NCBI RefSeq assembly: GCF_918797505.1
Contig: NC_092801.1
Coordinates: forward strand, 39,920,517 to 39,984,516
Length of the DNA stretch: 64,000 nucleotides
Direction: 5' to 3'
Source: Bemisia tabaci
Taxonomy: Eukaryota > Arthropoda > Insecta > Hemiptera > Aleyrodidae
The notes under the pieces are model-generated. The model worked only from the letters and a program-made list of their open reading frames with translations, did not search any database and had not been told where the DNA came from. Of this stretch, positions 1-11,642 are shown in pieces. A program made the translations under genes and the position numbers. How positions within the stretch are numbered: the stretch's first letter is position 1; each line of letters starts with the position of its first letter.

Positions 1-75
1 CGTAAGGACCAGGGCCATATCGCTCGCTTCGCGTGCGAATTCTGCGGTATTTAAATCGTTCGATGCAGGGACCTA

Positions 76-332
76 CACTGCCGTGCTAAGGAAAAACGCC
101 GTATGAACATTCGAGAGTTGCCAAATTTCCCCGAATAAAACCTATATTTTTTTAGGAAACTTATGGGTATTTTTCCTTTAAACTTTCAGATATTTTAGAT
201 TAAATTGCGCACAAAATTGTGTGAAAATTTTGGAAACAAATAATCACCATTTTCCCAGTAATTCCGGTTTTTATCGGAGGAGACTTAGCAACGTCTGAAG
301 GCTCATACGGCGTTCTTCCTTAGCATGGCAGT
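76..332. mobile_element. family H palindromic element, copy 1
   Basis: Ends are CACTGCCGTGCTAAGGAAAA and TTCCTTAGCATGGCAGT. The interior is self-complementary (GAGAGTTGCCAAATTTCCCC versus GGAGACTTAGCAAC), about 257 bp. A TA precedes it and a TA-like step follows, suggesting TA target sites. Confidence 0.75.
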
Positions 333-333
333 A

Positions 334-590
334 CACTGCCGTGCTAGGGAAAAACGCCGTATTGACCATCAGGAATTGCCACATTTCCTCCAGTTAAAAA
401 CCGAATTTACTGAGCAAATAGTGATTATTTGTTTCCAAAATTTTCACACAATTTTGTGCGCAATTTAATCTAAAATATCTGAAAGTTTAAAGGAAAAATA
501 TTCATAACTTTCCTAAAAAATAAAGGTTTTAGTCGGGGAAATTTGGCAACTCTTGAATGTTCATACGGCGTTCTTCCTTAGCACGGCAGT
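334..590. mobile_element. family H palindromic element, copy 2, directly abutting copy 1
   Basis: Same termini as the preceding copy (CACTGCCGTGCTAGGG and TTAGCACGGCAGT), lying end to end with only one base between. The interior is in the inverse order relative to copy 1, possible because the family is palindromic. Confidence 0.75.
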
Positions 591-733
591 ATAGGAATAT
601 TGCTGTTTTCTGAGTGGACTCAGAACATGCGCATGCTGATGAGAGGTCACCGGAAAATAGACAAGTTTCGTTTTATTTTTGTCGTGACTGATGACTGAAA
701 AACACACGGCGTCTATTTGGACCGCGTTGAGCC

Positions 734-895
734 AGGGTGTCTATTAAAACAAACTGGCCAAAAATCAGTACTTCTACAGTGCATTCCTAAAAAATTCAGT
801 ATCTCTTCATAGAAAAATTCAGTACTTTTTCAGTACTTCCGATTAAAAAAATTCGAAAAATATCAAAAATTTGAATTTCTCGCTCAAATTACGTC
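734..895. mobile_element. family F element end inside an E fragment
   Basis: Begins CAGGGTGTCTATTAAAAC and consists of degenerate repeats of CAGTACTTTTTCAGTAC. It interrupts the E-type start TTGGACCGCGTTGAG at 718-733. The right terminus is not found. Confidence 0.5.
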
Positions 896-944
896 ACAAG
901 TGACGAATTTGAGCGAGAAATTCAAATTTTTGGAGAATTTCAAA

Positions 945-1605
945 TCCAACTCGTGGCCGGTTATGATTTTGATGAAATTTTGACGAGAAAACTAGTCCTG
1001 TAGTGCATGATGTTTTATCCTGCTGTTATGGAATTTGAGTAGAATTACACCAGTTTTTTAATGCCCATCTTTGAAGTTGAATCTTTAAAAAAAGGCTACA
1101 AACGAGCCACCGATTCAAGAAACCCTCGCTGATTCGGGTCAGGGGCAGCATACAACTATTTGAACGTCATGGATGTGCATGAAGTATCCACAAAATTGAA
1201 GGCGTTATGAAAATCGAAGTGCAGTTTCGGACTTTTCATGAACTCGTGGCCGGTTATGATTTTGATGAAATTTTGACTGGAAAACTAGTTTTGTAGTACA
1301 TGATATCTTATCCTTCTGTGATGGAATTTGAGGAGAATTTTACCAGTTTTAAATGCCCACCTTTGAATCTCTAACAAAAAGTCTGTAAAAGAGCCCTCGA
1401 AATGTGGAACCTTCGCTCAACCGGGTCAGGATTTGAGGGCTCGCCTTGAGACTTTTTGTGCAAGATTCAAAGGTGGGTATTGAAAAACTGTCACAATTCT
1501 ACACAAATTCCATTATAGAAGGATAAGACATCATTCACTGCAAAACTAGTTTTCTCGTCAAAACTTCATCAAAATTATAACCGGCCACGAACTCATTAAA
1601 TTTTC
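945..1605. repeat. family L repeat: three units, the last inverted
   Basis: The unit CGTGGCCGGTTATGATTTTG...AAAACTAGT...TTATCCTGCTGTTATGGAAT occurs at about 950-1060 and 1245-1350, and in reverse at about 1468-1602. The whole forms a long foldback. Non-coding. Confidence 0.6.
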
Positions 1606-2167
1606 GAGACTGCGCGAGTGCGCGTCCATCATCAAAACGCCTTCAATTTTTGCCAATTTTTTGATTTTTTTTTTCAAAATGTGACTTGATGCACTTCACT
1701 CAGACTCGGTACACCATAGTTGCCAGATAGTGCTGAAAAATTAGCAATTTCCCCATTTAAACCCATGTAAATATCTACATATAATCGCACAATCTGGCAA
1801 ATTTGCGGTCCATAGACTAGTTTGAACCCATCGGTACCCACGCACGCAGAGCCGTTGATGATTCACAACCTATGCAATCGTACGCACTTAAATCGAAAGG
1901 AACTAAATCCATTCCGACATGACCCCTGAGATCCATAAGAACACATGCGTAACAGGGCTCAGTCACGATGGATATAGTTTCTTTCCGTTTAAAATGCGTG
2001 TAGTTCACAACAGGCTTACCGATCCTCCGAGCACACTAATATTCACGAGGCTTCTTTCGGGATGGACGCGTCGTCGGCTTCGGCGTATGAAGCCCCGTTT
2101 CCACGAACAGCGTGCGCCGCGAAGCCGGCCGCGCCAAATCTAACGGCGGGAGCGATTGCAATCATTT

Positions 2168-2417
2168 TAAACTGCGGGGTGATTATTGAAATCGATCGAC
2201 AAAGCAATGGAGAAAGGAGACAAAAGAGATATGGAGGGATCCTATTGGTGGAGGCGGGCGGTTGCAATGGGCAAAGGACGTAGGTAATAGACTAACTAAC
2301 GGCAACCCACGAGAGACCCGATAGTTAGTCCATCATTTTCTCCTTTAGTCTATAAGAATCACCCATTTCAACCAATAGGATCGCTCTATACTCTCTATGT
2401 CTTCTTTGTCAATCAAT
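2168..2417. mobile_element. family N element, copy 1 (right end missing)
   Basis: Shares ATGGAGGGATCCTATTGGTG, GACTAACTAACGGCAAC and TAGTCTATA...CCACCATTTCAACC with the complete copy at 5812-6078. The right part is cut where an I element begins (2418). Confidence 0.6.
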
Positions 2418-2855
2418 GGAGATGTTGCATGTGTGAGGAATTTGCGATTTGACTGTTAATTCTTTTGTAAAAGTTCGCGAGAAACACGATGGTGCCACTG
2501 GTTTTCTCTCCAACTCCCAAGCTCAAACAAAACTCTCAAGTTGAGGCCAAAATGCAAAGATAGGGAGCAAATACATTAGCAGTGTTGCCGTGTTTTCAGT
2601 TTTGGAGTCCCCAAATAAAGTGGCAGCCCTGTCAATGTATTTGCCCCCTATCTTTGCATTGAGAGTTTGTTTTGATGTAGAGGTGGGCTCTCAGGATAGC
2701 GTGGGATATCCCCTCTATTTTGGCGTCAACTCGAGAGCTTTTTTGGGCTTGAAAGATGATTTCAGAGAAAACCAGTGGCACCATCGTATTTCTCGCCAAC
2801 TTTTACATTTGAATCAACAGTCAAATCGCAAATTCCTCACACATGCAACGTCTCC
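2418..2855. mobile_element. family I palindromic element, copy 1
   Basis: Termini GGAGATGTTGCATGTGTGAG and CTCACACATGCAACGTCTCC. Arms pair through GATGGTGCCACTGGTTTTCTC, except for a central 55-bp segment (GTTGCCGTGTTTTCAGTTTT...) that is unpaired. Short ORFs here are shadows of the palindrome. Confidence 0.75.
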
Positions 2856-3012
2856 GTTGTTGCTGAAAAAGCGATTCGCATAATTGGACTACATTTTGCG
2901 ATTCGGAACAACTATCTTCGGCTCATTTTGGAAACAGGATACTTGCCTTTAGTTCCCCAACGCAGGTACGTGTTTTTATGTACGAGCCAACGTTCGAAAT
3001 CATCGCACCCGA

Positions 3013-3243
3013 TGAACCACTAGACAAGGGACGAAGTTAAGCATTCTGATACAGCTTTCTTAACCAGAATTTCACGTAAAACACGATTCTTGCAACAAAC
3101 ATTAAAAAAAAATCGATTCCTCACTGAGATATTAGCATTTCAATTTTACGTTGGCTCCGGGAATTTTGAATTGCCCGGTTACAAGAAACGCTATTTTCTA
3201 CGAGAGTCGAATCGCACCTCACAACAGTTTTGGCAGGCTTCTC
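3013..3243. mobile_element. family A half element
   Basis: Left half only, beginning TGAACCACTAGACAAGGGAC and ending near the CAGGCTTCTCAATTGG step, where family R starts. Diverged from the younger full copies. Confidence 0.6.
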
Positions 3244-3245
3244 AA

Positions 3246-3500
3246 TTGGACGTATTTCTACCAAACAGACCTATGTGGAGGTGAGAAATATGGGGTGTGC
3301 TCGTTAGTTCTCTGGCCGTATGAGTGAGTGGGAATAATAAAGCGCCAGTGACGTCAGCGGCAATGATAGTGCGCACGCGCGAGGGGGAGATCGTCGTCGG
3401 GGCGCTTTAACTCATGAGCCCTGACCACAACGCTCTCTTGCCATGCCCGCGGCTCATGAGTTCCGCATTCAGTTGGCACATAGGTCTGTTTGATAGAATG
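3246..3500. mobile_element. family R palindromic element, copy 1
   Basis: Ends GGACGTATTTCTACCAAACA and GTCTGTTTGATAGAATG. The interior is GC-richer, with a perfect TGACGTCA at 3349-3356 and inverted CTCATGAGC blocks. Confidence 0.55.
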
Positions 3501-3609
3501 TAAAATCCCGCTTTTCCAATTCTTCAAAAGGAATCACGCCCACTTTTACATTGCTTCTTCTGTCTGGGAACTGTCCGGGAATTTTATCAAGTCAGGGAAA
3601 ATGACGAAA

Positions 3610-4157
3610 TGGACCACTAGACTAGGTACGAATTTATGCAATCTGATACATGTTTCTTAACCAGAATTGCACGTCGAACACGATTCGCACAACGAAAATG
3701 ACTGAAACCAACTCCTAACGAAGATATTAACGTTTTTATTTACATTGGTTACGAGGAATTTGAACTGCCCGCTCACAAGAAACTCAAAGCTCTACGTGAG
3801 TCAAATCGCGCACTACAACGGTTTCAGCAAGCTTCTCAATCGAGCAATGTTCATTTCTCACCATGTGTTGTTCAAACTATAGCAATTTGCTATAGCTGAG
3901 CCAAAGCGTCAAGATTGAGGTAGCCAGATTTTTATATCGCAGAGACTGTCATGATAACGTTCAGCGCGCGATGTGAATCACGTAGAGCATTGAGTTTTCA
4001 TGAGCGGGTGGTTTCAATTCACGCATCAAGAATCATTAAATATCTTCGTATGGAGTTAATTTCGGTAATTTTGATCGTGCGCATCGTGTTCTACGTGAAA
4101 TTTTCGTTACGAAACATGTATCAGAATACTGAAATTCGTACCTTGTCTAGTGGTCCA
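3610..4157. mobile_element. family A palindromic element, full copy
   Basis: Termini TGGACCACTAGACTAGGTAC and CCTTGTCTAGTGGTCCA, about 550 bp, self-complementary along its length (for example CGCACTACAACGGTTTCAGC). A second, shorter family end GTGTCTAGTAGGCC sits just outside at 4174-4187. Confidence 0.8.
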
Positions 4158-4348
4158 TTCTTAAATTTGTACCGTGTCTAGTAGGCCATTGCGAAAAGTC
4201 TATAGACTTGGCGCGACCGATATCCCGTCGCGCGAGCTCTATGTAAGCGCACCCTCAACTTTTCGATTGGCAATCAACTGGGATCGGCGATCGACCTCCA
4301 CGGTTCCATCGATCATTGGGGCAGTGGGCACTGGGCTCCCTCAGACCA

Positions 4349-4370
4349 GCTGGGGGGGGGGGGGGGGCGG
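4349..4370. repeat. G-rich low-complexity run
   Basis: A run of about 17 G, then C, then GGGGG, in an otherwise unremarkable GC-richer stretch (about 4200-4540). It makes the two opposing ORFs here compositionally biased, and I do not call them genes. Confidence 0.7.
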
Positions 4371-4602
4371 GGGCCCGGAAGACGGTAGACGTGGCCGGCA
4401 AGTAATTAAAGCATCCATTATTCTTTGTCGGTGGTCGAGCATCGTCTTCGTTTGGCCTGTTGCCGAACCGGCCGGCTCCCGACTTGGGCCCGTGAGTGAC
4501 GAAGCTGGATTTTCCAAGGCCACCGAGGTGTGAACTTCTTAATGTGCTCTGGAATATCCACGGACAGGTATGCAAGGGTTCAAATGGGTCACCAAACCAT
4601 GC

Positions 4603-4900
4603 CAGGGTGTCTACTAAAACAGGCTGCACAGGAAAAAAAGTCGTTTGGATCTGGAGTTCCAAACTCTTAAAAATATTGACAAGAAAAATACTCTTGATTA
4701 AATCGGATTTTTGCTTGAATCAAAAGGAGATCCGCCTAGATCAAGAGGCTCGGCTCTTCGATTCAAGGAAAAATCGGATTGATTCGAGAGTATTAATCCT
4801 TGTCGATGTTGTTAAGAGTCTGGACTCTACATCTAAGCGACTTTTTTTCCAGTGTGGCCAAAAATCAGGAATTTTTCAGAATCAGAAGCGAGTACGGGGT
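4603..4900. mobile_element. family F element interrupted by a C element
   Basis: F begins CAGGGTGTCTACTAAAACAG, breaks at 4627 and resumes after 4854 with TGGCCAAAAATCAGG. The uninterrupted F copy at 10030 reads straight across this point, which confirms the insertion. Confidence 0.65.
4627..4854. mobile_element. family C palindromic element, copy 1 (inside F)
   Basis: Ends CACAGGAAAAAAAG and CTTTTTTTCCAGTG, with arm blocks GGATCTGGAGTTCCAAACTC and ATCGGATTTTTGCTTGAATC and their inverses. About 228 bp, non-coding. Confidence 0.75.
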
Positions 4901-5005
4901 CTACGACTTCCGTCAAATGTCTGTCTACTCCTCGTAGATGAAGACAATAGAAAGTCGAAACTATATCTTCAGATCAAAGAATCGAATCGAATCTCATTCG
5001 TGTTA

Positions 5006-5232
5006 CACTGGAAAAAAAAAACATTGGATCTAGAGTCCAGACTCTTAAAAACATCGACAAGAAAAAATACTCTTGATTCAATCGGATTTTTGCTTAAATC
5101 AAGAACAAAGCCTCTTAATTTGAGCGGATTTCCTTTTGATTTAAGCAAAAATCTGGTTGAATCAAGAGTATTTTTTCTTGTCGATGTTTTAAGAGTCTGG
5201 ACTCTGGATCCAATGTGTTTTTTTTCCCAGTG
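5006..5232. mobile_element. family C palindromic element, copy 2
   Basis: CACTGGAAAAAAAAAAC to TTTTTTCCCAGTG, flanked by TA on both sides. Near-perfect arms: TCTAGAGTCCAGACTCTTAA versus its complement. This copy gives the family consensus. Confidence 0.85.
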
Positions 5233-5299
5233 TATCTGCAGTCTGCAGTAAACAAGCAACAGTGAACCCAATGTTGGAAGTGCTCTAAAATTGTGGAAT

Positions 5300-5510
5300 C
5301 AAAAAACGCCTTCAATTTTCGTGGATTTGCACCATGGACATCCTTGGAACACGAATAGTTGCATCAAAACACGACCACCGATTACGCGCTATTGTGAGGG
5401 CGCAAAAAAAAAAAACTAAAACGCCTTCAATTCTAGTGAATGCATCATGGACATCCTTAGAACACGAATAGTTGCATCGTGGCATTATTATCGATCACGC
5501 AATTCTGGTT
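5300..5510. repeat. two diverged K-type units
   Basis: ACGCCTTCAATTTTCGTGGA...ACACGAATAGTTGCATC occurs twice (about 5306 and 5420), separated by a poly-A stretch. It resembles the core of family K at 34.2 and 36.2 kb. Confidence 0.5.
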
Positions 5511-5811
5511 GGTGTCTCCTTACTAAAAATTACTGTTAAGAATATCAAGAATAAATTGTCTTTCATCTCCTCTGGGTTTCAAAAAATTATAAAATAGTTA
5601 AACTTGCTCCAAGAGACACGCCTCATTCAAATGTTTAATTCGATACCGAGCTCGTCAAAATTTTCTCAACTACGGGTACCTGGGTTCATAGAATTTTCAA
5701 AGTTCCGAATCCCTTTGTGTTTCCTGGTTGCGTAGGGACAAAGGAAAGGCTGGATTCAGCAATGAAATCATTCAGGCGGTCGAAAAAATGTCAATTTCCT
5801 TTTCATCGAGC

Positions 5812-6078
5812 GGGTTGATTGATGAGATTGATAGACAAAGTCATGGACAAAACAGACAAAAAGGATATGGAGGGATCCTATTGGTGGAACGGGCGGTTGC
5901 AATGAACAAAGGACGTAAGTAATAGACTAACTAACGGCAACTCACAAGAGACCCTTTAGTTAGTCCATATTTCTCCCTTAGTCTATAGGAACCCACCATT
6001 TCAACCAGTAGGATTGCTCTTTACTCCTCATGTCTTCTTTGTCGATCGCTTTGTCTATCAATCCCAACGATCAGCCCA
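5812..6078. mobile_element. family N element, complete copy
   Basis: Ends GGGTTGATTGATGAGATTGA and ATCAATCCCAACGATCAGCC are inverted. The interior holds GGATCCTATTGGTGGAA and its inverse TTCAACCAGTAGGATTG. Reference copy for the nested locus at 26.7-27.4 kb. Confidence 0.65.
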
Positions 6079-6109
6079 CAGAGGGATTGATAACGTGATT
6101 GAATCGTGT

Positions 6110-6260
6110 ACATCGATTTGGACTACATTCTGCAATTTGGAACTATAAATACTAGCCCGGTTTAAAAACAATGTATGTGTCATTAGTTTCCCTATGCACA
6201 TAAGTGTTTTTCCAGAGGAGCCAGAATTCATGGTTCCAAATTGCAAAATGCAGTTCATTT
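6110..6260. mobile_element. family M palindromic element, single copy
   Basis: TTTGGACTACATTCTGCAATTT at the left (first bases) pairs with AAATTGCAAAATGCAGTTC at the right. Between them lie GTGTCATTAGTTTCC and TGCACATAAGTGTTTTTCC, as in the M array at 42.6-43.9 kb. Confidence 0.55.
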
Positions 6261-6480
6261 GAAAGAGCATTACTAGGTACTAAGGAAGTACGTTATGATT
6301 ATGACATGACTCGTGATTGCAATACCATAGGATAGATAACTTGTTCTGGTCAGGATTGAAAATTGTCCGATTGTGAAGAATGAAACTAGAGGAAAGTTTC
6401 TGGAGATTTGAACGCTGCGCAAAGAAAGAGAATAAACGGAGATTTCCACGATGTGTTTCATTTCGGTTGTCCGCGACGGT

Positions 6481-6730
6481 TGGACCGCGTTAAGCAGAAA
6501 GGAACCAAGTCACATCAGCTATTGCTAAATTTGATTGGGCAGTTTATTTTTTACATGAAAACGGTTGTGCGGGTTGTCTGTGCATTCCAGTGAATTTTCT
6601 GTATGGTGCGAGGCAAATTCCTTAAAATTTCAAAGGAATCCGCACAAACGTTCTATTGTGAAAAATTAAATAGCCCGGTTAAATTTGGCAATGCTGATGT
6701 GGCTTGGTTCCTTTCTATTAAACGCCGTCC
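6481..6730. mobile_element. family E palindromic element, copy
   Basis: TTGGACCGCGTTAAGCAGAA to CCTTTCTATTAAACGCCGTCC, with the usual internal GGGCAGTTTATTTTTTACA. About 250 bp, no coding capacity. Confidence 0.75.
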
Positions 6731-6771
6731 AGTTGGACTTCATTTTGCAAATAGGAACTAAACTCTCCAGC

Positions 6772-7074
6772 CAGGGTTACCACAGAATTGGGAAAATTAC
6801 ATTCCCTGACATTTCCCTGATTTCTCTGACACACTTTCGTGACATTCTCTGACAATTGAACAGATGCCACATTGTTAAAACGACTTATGTAGTTAGATAT
6901 CGCATTCAGGCCAAATTTGTTGTTCGAAACGTCAAACTCGCTCGAGAAAGCAAATTAAGGTAATTTGAAATTTTTCCCCGATATTTTCGTCATTTTCCCT
7001 GACATTTTCAGGTTGTCCCTGACTTTTTAAAATTCCCTGCCATTTTCCGGGTTTCCCGGATTGTAGCAACCCTG
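6772..7074. mobile_element. family D element inside an M element
   Basis: Starts CAGGGTTACCACAGAATTGG and ends GTAGCAACCCTG. The interior is built of repeated CCCTGACATTTTC-like words. M sequence flanks it: AGTTGGACTTCATTTTGCAA on the left and ATCGCAAAATGAAGTC on the right. Confidence 0.7.
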
Positions 7075-7849
7075 TTGTCCCTGTTCGTATGCACGTACTT
7101 TTCTTTTTTTTACAAATGAGCCGGAAATTGTGGTGTCCTGATCGCAAAATGAAGTCTAGTTAATGGGAAACCTTTCAACTAGGGGAATCGAGAATGTTCA
7201 ATACTTAACAAAAACATTTGGAAGGCTTAAAAAATGCCTCGAAAACGGAAACTTCCGCCCTATACGTCCATTAGATACTAAGTACATTTGACTCGGAGAG
7301 CCAAAGTATGACATTTAAATTCATTTTGCGACAACGAATCATTCCTGGCTCATCCATTAAAGCCATGTTACTGGATAATGAAGGGTGCCGTATGAATATG
7401 AAAATTCGAAATTTTTACTTACGAGCTTCGGATTTGAACACGAATAGGGATGACTCACCTGAACAAAAAAAAAAAAAACACAAAACCATTAAAAATCGTA
7501 CAAAAAAGTGTAATTTTAAGGCGAGGGGATTAAAAGTCTAAACAAGAAACTTCATTTCGGCGTTTTCAGTCGATGAATGGACCACTAATAAATGTGATAA
7601 AAAATGAATATCAAAGCATCATGCCTAAGACATAGTTTGTCACCACTTCACGTACAATGGACGTCGTACATGCGAAAAAAATAACGTTGGTGATTACTAG
7701 ATTCCTGTTGATCGTAAAGTTGAGTATTTTCTCCGTAAAAAATATAATTCTCCGGTTCTTGGAAGTATGTTTTGCAAATAAAACCGTGTAAATGTCAAAG
7801 ATCAAACACGTGAAAAGTAAGAATGGCCGCCTGGGGAAAGACTAGAAGT

Positions 7850-8112
7850 GTTTACCGCCGCCGTGCAAAAGAAGAGCGCCTCGTGAGCATTCGAGAGTTG
7901 CCAAATTTCCCCTGATAAAACATGTATTTTTGACGACGCTCATGCTTGTTATTCCTTGACATTTTCAGATATTTTAGATTAAATTGCGTATAAAATTGTC
8001 TGGAATTTTTGGGGAAAAAGATTTTCACAGTTGTCGAGTAAGTTCGGTATTTATTGAAGGAAATTTGGCAACGGCTGAAGGTTCATACGGCGTTCTTCCT
8101 TAGCACGGCGGT
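7850..8112. mobile_element. family H palindromic element, copy 3
   Basis: CGCCGCCGTGCAAAAGAAGA to TTCCTTAGCACGGCGGT, with GAGAGTTGCCAAATTTCCCC and GGAAATTTGGCAACGGCTG as inner partners. Confidence 0.7.
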
Positions 8113-8915
8113 ATCTTCTATTTTGTCTAACATATTCGTTCTTTGAAGAAGTGGAACGTCCCTAATTCAAGTTCACGCAGTTTGAAAAGACGGAAAATTG
8201 CTCTATTGAAGAGCAAAAATTGCATATATTTTTGAACAAAACTTATTTTGATCCCAAAACTGACAATGAGTGAAAATATCACGACTTTTTCCTGGATACT
8301 TCATTCGTAAAGTAAAAACATACAGCGCAGGAAGAGTTTAAAACGTCCTAAATGTCAATCACAATCATTGAAACTGAGCTTCGTCGCCAAAGAAAAGTAA
8401 ATTGCTCCCTCCCTCTTCCTCTGGAAGCAAGCTTTTCTATTTTACCTTGACTTAATAGAAAAATACGCAAGAAAAGCAACAGCGGTTAATGAACAAGACT
8501 TGGAAAGAGTTTTTAGGAGACTTTTCAAATCAAAAACCAATTTAGAGAGCTCCCTAAAACCTAGGGGAAAACGTTGATACTCAATTTGTATGACTAAAAC
8601 TAATATATAAAGTGCGATGGAGGTGGAAGAGGGGAAGAGAAATATTGAAAATCACACAAATCATACGTTTTTAAATGAAAAACAAAATTGCTTTATGAAA
8701 AAAATAAATGAGTCAAGTTTGATGATAGTTAAACTACAACTGCCCCATTAAGATCGACATCGAAAAAAAGATGAACCTTATACTCTCGCCGCAATTCTAA
8801 AAATAGCCCTGGTGAACTGCTCCAACGAGTCATTCCCCCAAAAGGGTGACGAGACACGGGAGTGGGGGGGGGGGGGGTATGAAAAAAAATCAAGAAGCAA
8901 TATTCATTACATTAC
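8113..8915. other. unassigned AT-rich spacer
   Basis: I see no gene and no recognised repeat in this stretch, apart from a run of 12 G at 8867-8878. A fragment of family H (AGGAAAAACGACGTATGGAC) begins immediately after, at about 8930. Confidence 0.5.
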
Positions 8916-9473
8916 GTTGTACTGAGGAAAAACGACGTATGGACATTACAATATTGCCACATTCTCCCGATAAAATATTACATTTTCGGGAAAATTCTGA
9001 ATTTCTCTCCTTATAATTTCCCGTAACCCTGGTAGCACTGCCTACTTAAAAAGCTTAAAAAATCGAGGAAGTTTCAAAGAGAAAAAGTATTGAAAAACTG
9101 TTGAAATATTCCAGTCAGGAACCCCTGTTTGTTCTCATGTAAGTAAATATGCGTCATTTCACCTTTACAAAATAATTATTACTGTACTGCAGTAAATTTT
9201 AAGAAACATTTTAAATCAATATTGCAAAAAATTAAAATTTTCCATAAAAGTTGCGATATGTGGCAGTTTATTTTGTATTATTTAAGCATCAATATAAGTG
9301 ATTTTTTGGATTTGACATAATTTTGACGGCACTTTTCCCCGAAGTCTTTTAGACCTTAATTTTACATAAATTAGACTTAAGGGAGGGAAAACAGAGAGGG
9401 TTTCCTGGCTCGTGCACTTAAACGATTTTATCACGTTTTTAAAGCCCTCATTCAAAGCTGCTTCAGTCTGCTT

Positions 9474-9705
9474 CACTGGAAAAGAAAGTCTCTTGGATCC
9501 CGAGTCCAGACTCATAAGAAAAATCGACAAGAAAAAATACTCTCGACTCAATCGGATTTTCGCTTGAATCGAGAGCAAAGCGTCATCATTTTAGCAGATT
9601 TCTTTGTAATTAAAAAAAAAAAAAAAATTCGATTGAATCGAGAGTATTTTTCTGTTATTTTTTCAAGGGTATTGACGCTGGATCCAAGAGACTTCTTCTT
9701 CAGTG
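9474..9705. mobile_element. family C palindromic element, copy 3
   Basis: CACTGGAAAAGAAAGTC to CTTCTTCTTCAGTG, arms with GGATCCCGAGTCCAGACTC and inverse. More diverged than the 27-28 kb copies. Confidence 0.7.
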
Positions 9706-9817
9706 TTTAACAGTCGATGCTGCTAAGAGCTTTAGGTGAAATTGCGAGCAAAATCCTCTGAAAATCGAAAGAGACAGGACAAATTTTCCCGAAAATTCGT
9801 ATTTCACCGAGGTCAGT

Positions 9818-10360
9818 TGGACCGCGTATATCAGAAAGGAACCAAGCCACATCAGCTATTGCCAAATTATAAACTGGACAATTTAATTGTTTACAAGGAA
9901 ACGTTTGTGCGGATTCCTTTGAAAATTTTAAGGAGGTTACTTCATACTGTGCAGAAAACTCACTGAGATTTACACAAATTTCCGCACGACCGGTTCCATG
10001 TAAAAAGTTAAATTGCCAAATTAAATTTGCAAGGTGTCTACTAAAGCAGGCTGGTCAAAAATAAGTACTTTTACAGTGCTTTTTCAGTACATTCTTAAGA
10101 AATTCAGTACCTCCTCCAACAGAAATTCCGTAATTTTGCAGTACCTCCATTATTTGACGAAATTCGAAATATTTCAAAAATTTAAAATTGCGACAAAATA
10201 GACAAAACATTTAAAAAATTCCGGACCTTTCTGCGGAATTTCCGCACTTTTTCAGTACTTCCAGACCGCCCTTAAAAAATCAGTACTATTTTCGAACTTT
10301 CCGGAAATTCCGGACTGAAAGAGACCCTGATTTGGCAATAGCTGATGTGGATTGGCACAT
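9818..10360. mobile_element. family E element split by F
   Basis: Left half 9818-10029 (TTGGACCGCGTATATCAGAAAG...). The right half resumes after 10329 with ATTTGGCAATAGCTGATGTGG and is truncated at about 10360. F occupies the gap. Confidence 0.7.
10030..10329. mobile_element. family F element inserted in E
   Basis: Begins CAAGGTGTCTACTAAAGCAG and ends GAGACCCTG. The target word ATTTG is present on both sides, giving a 5-bp duplication. The interior is degenerate CAGTAC/TTTCAG repeats. It has no ORF. Confidence 0.7.
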
Positions 10361-10407
10361 ATGGCGTTTCTTCTTCAGCCAGGCGGGTTACGTCGCGCCC
10401 GGACAGG

Positions 10408-10636
10408 CGCACAGTGGCTCGAGTCAATTAGAACATGAAATTTTTTACTAAAAATGCAAAATTCGATGTTTATTTCCTCATATTTTAAACTTTAAGGAGT
10501 GCTAATTGAAGACAATTTCAAGAGGAAACCAATGGAATCACTATTAGAACCTCAAAGTTTTGTATGAACGGATTTATAAGCGTTCAAAGTTTCCAAATTT
10601 TGTCCGACCTCCTCTGTCGACTTGATCCACTGTGCG
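10408..10636. mobile_element. family Q palindromic element, uninterrupted copy
   Basis: CGCACAGTGGCTCGAGTCAAT to TTGATCCACTGTGCG (first and last bases). The interior ATTTTAAACTTTAAGGAGTG is shared with the interrupted copy at 37472-39385, so this is its empty reference. Confidence 0.7.
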
Positions 10637-11092
10637 GCAGGACGAGGAGACGGCTGGAAAAATCAGGGGCAGCGGCGTCAACGGCTCTCGAATCTTCGCG
10701 AAAAAAAAAAGTTCTGCACATGAATGACGTCAAATGAATAAGAGCAACGGATGGCAAACGGCGGGCTCGTCATGTTGCCGCTTTATGAACCGAGAGGATT
10801 CGCGCGAAAATGATTTTGCCGAAAGGCAGATTCGGATTTGGAAAAATAAAATTTGAGGAATTATTCAAATCAGATCGAATCGTCGCTCTCCAGACGGGGG
10901 TACGTCATTCCAATCCGAGGTTGCGAAATTGACTCGAATCGCTCGATTTTTATCTCGCGGGCGAACTAGAGTGCCTATATGCGGAGAGTATGGACATGTC
11001 GAAAATTTTGAGGTTAGGTGATGGAGCTCTTAGACCCCAAAAAGGTAGGCAATCTATGAGTTCAAATTATCCAGAGTGATTTATAATCACAA

Positions 11093-11642
11093 TGGACCAC
11101 TAGACAGGGTACGAATTTAAGCGATCTGATACATGTTTCTTAACCAGAATTTCACGAAGAACACGATTCACACAACGAAAATTACTGAAACCAATTCCTA
11201 ACGGGGATATTAACGTTTTTATTTTACACTGGTTACGAGGAATTTGAACTGGCCGCTCACAAGAAACTCAAAGCTCTACGTGAGTCAAATCGCGCACTAC
11301 AACGGTTTCAGCAAGCTTCTCAATCGAGCAATGTTCATTTCCCACCTTGTGTTGTTCAAACTATTAGCAATTTGCTATAACTGAGCCAAAGCGTCAAGAT
11401 TAAGGTTGCCAGATTTTTACATCGCTGAGATGTTTATGATAACGTTTAGCGTGCGATGTGAATCACGTAGAGCATTGAGTTTTCATGAACGGGTGGTTTC
11501 AATTCACGCATCAAGAATCATTAAATATCTTCGTAAGGAGTTAATTTCGGTAATTTCCGTTGTGCGTATCGTGTTCTACGTGAAATTTTGGTTAGGAAAC
11601 ATGTATCAGAATGCTGAAATTCGTACCTTGTCTAGTGGTCCA
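11093..11642. mobile_element. family A palindromic element, full copy
   Basis: TGGACCACTAGACAGGGTAC to GTACCTTGTCTAGTGGTCCA. Closely similar to the copies at 3.6 and 21.2 kb, including the unpaired middle near AGCAATTTGCTATAACTGAG. Confidence 0.85.

Noticed and set aside
4174..4662. Opposing ORFs of 119 and 135 codons
   Set aside because: They cross a poly-G run and the edges of A and F elements; the Gly or Pro tracts are translations of the homopolymer.
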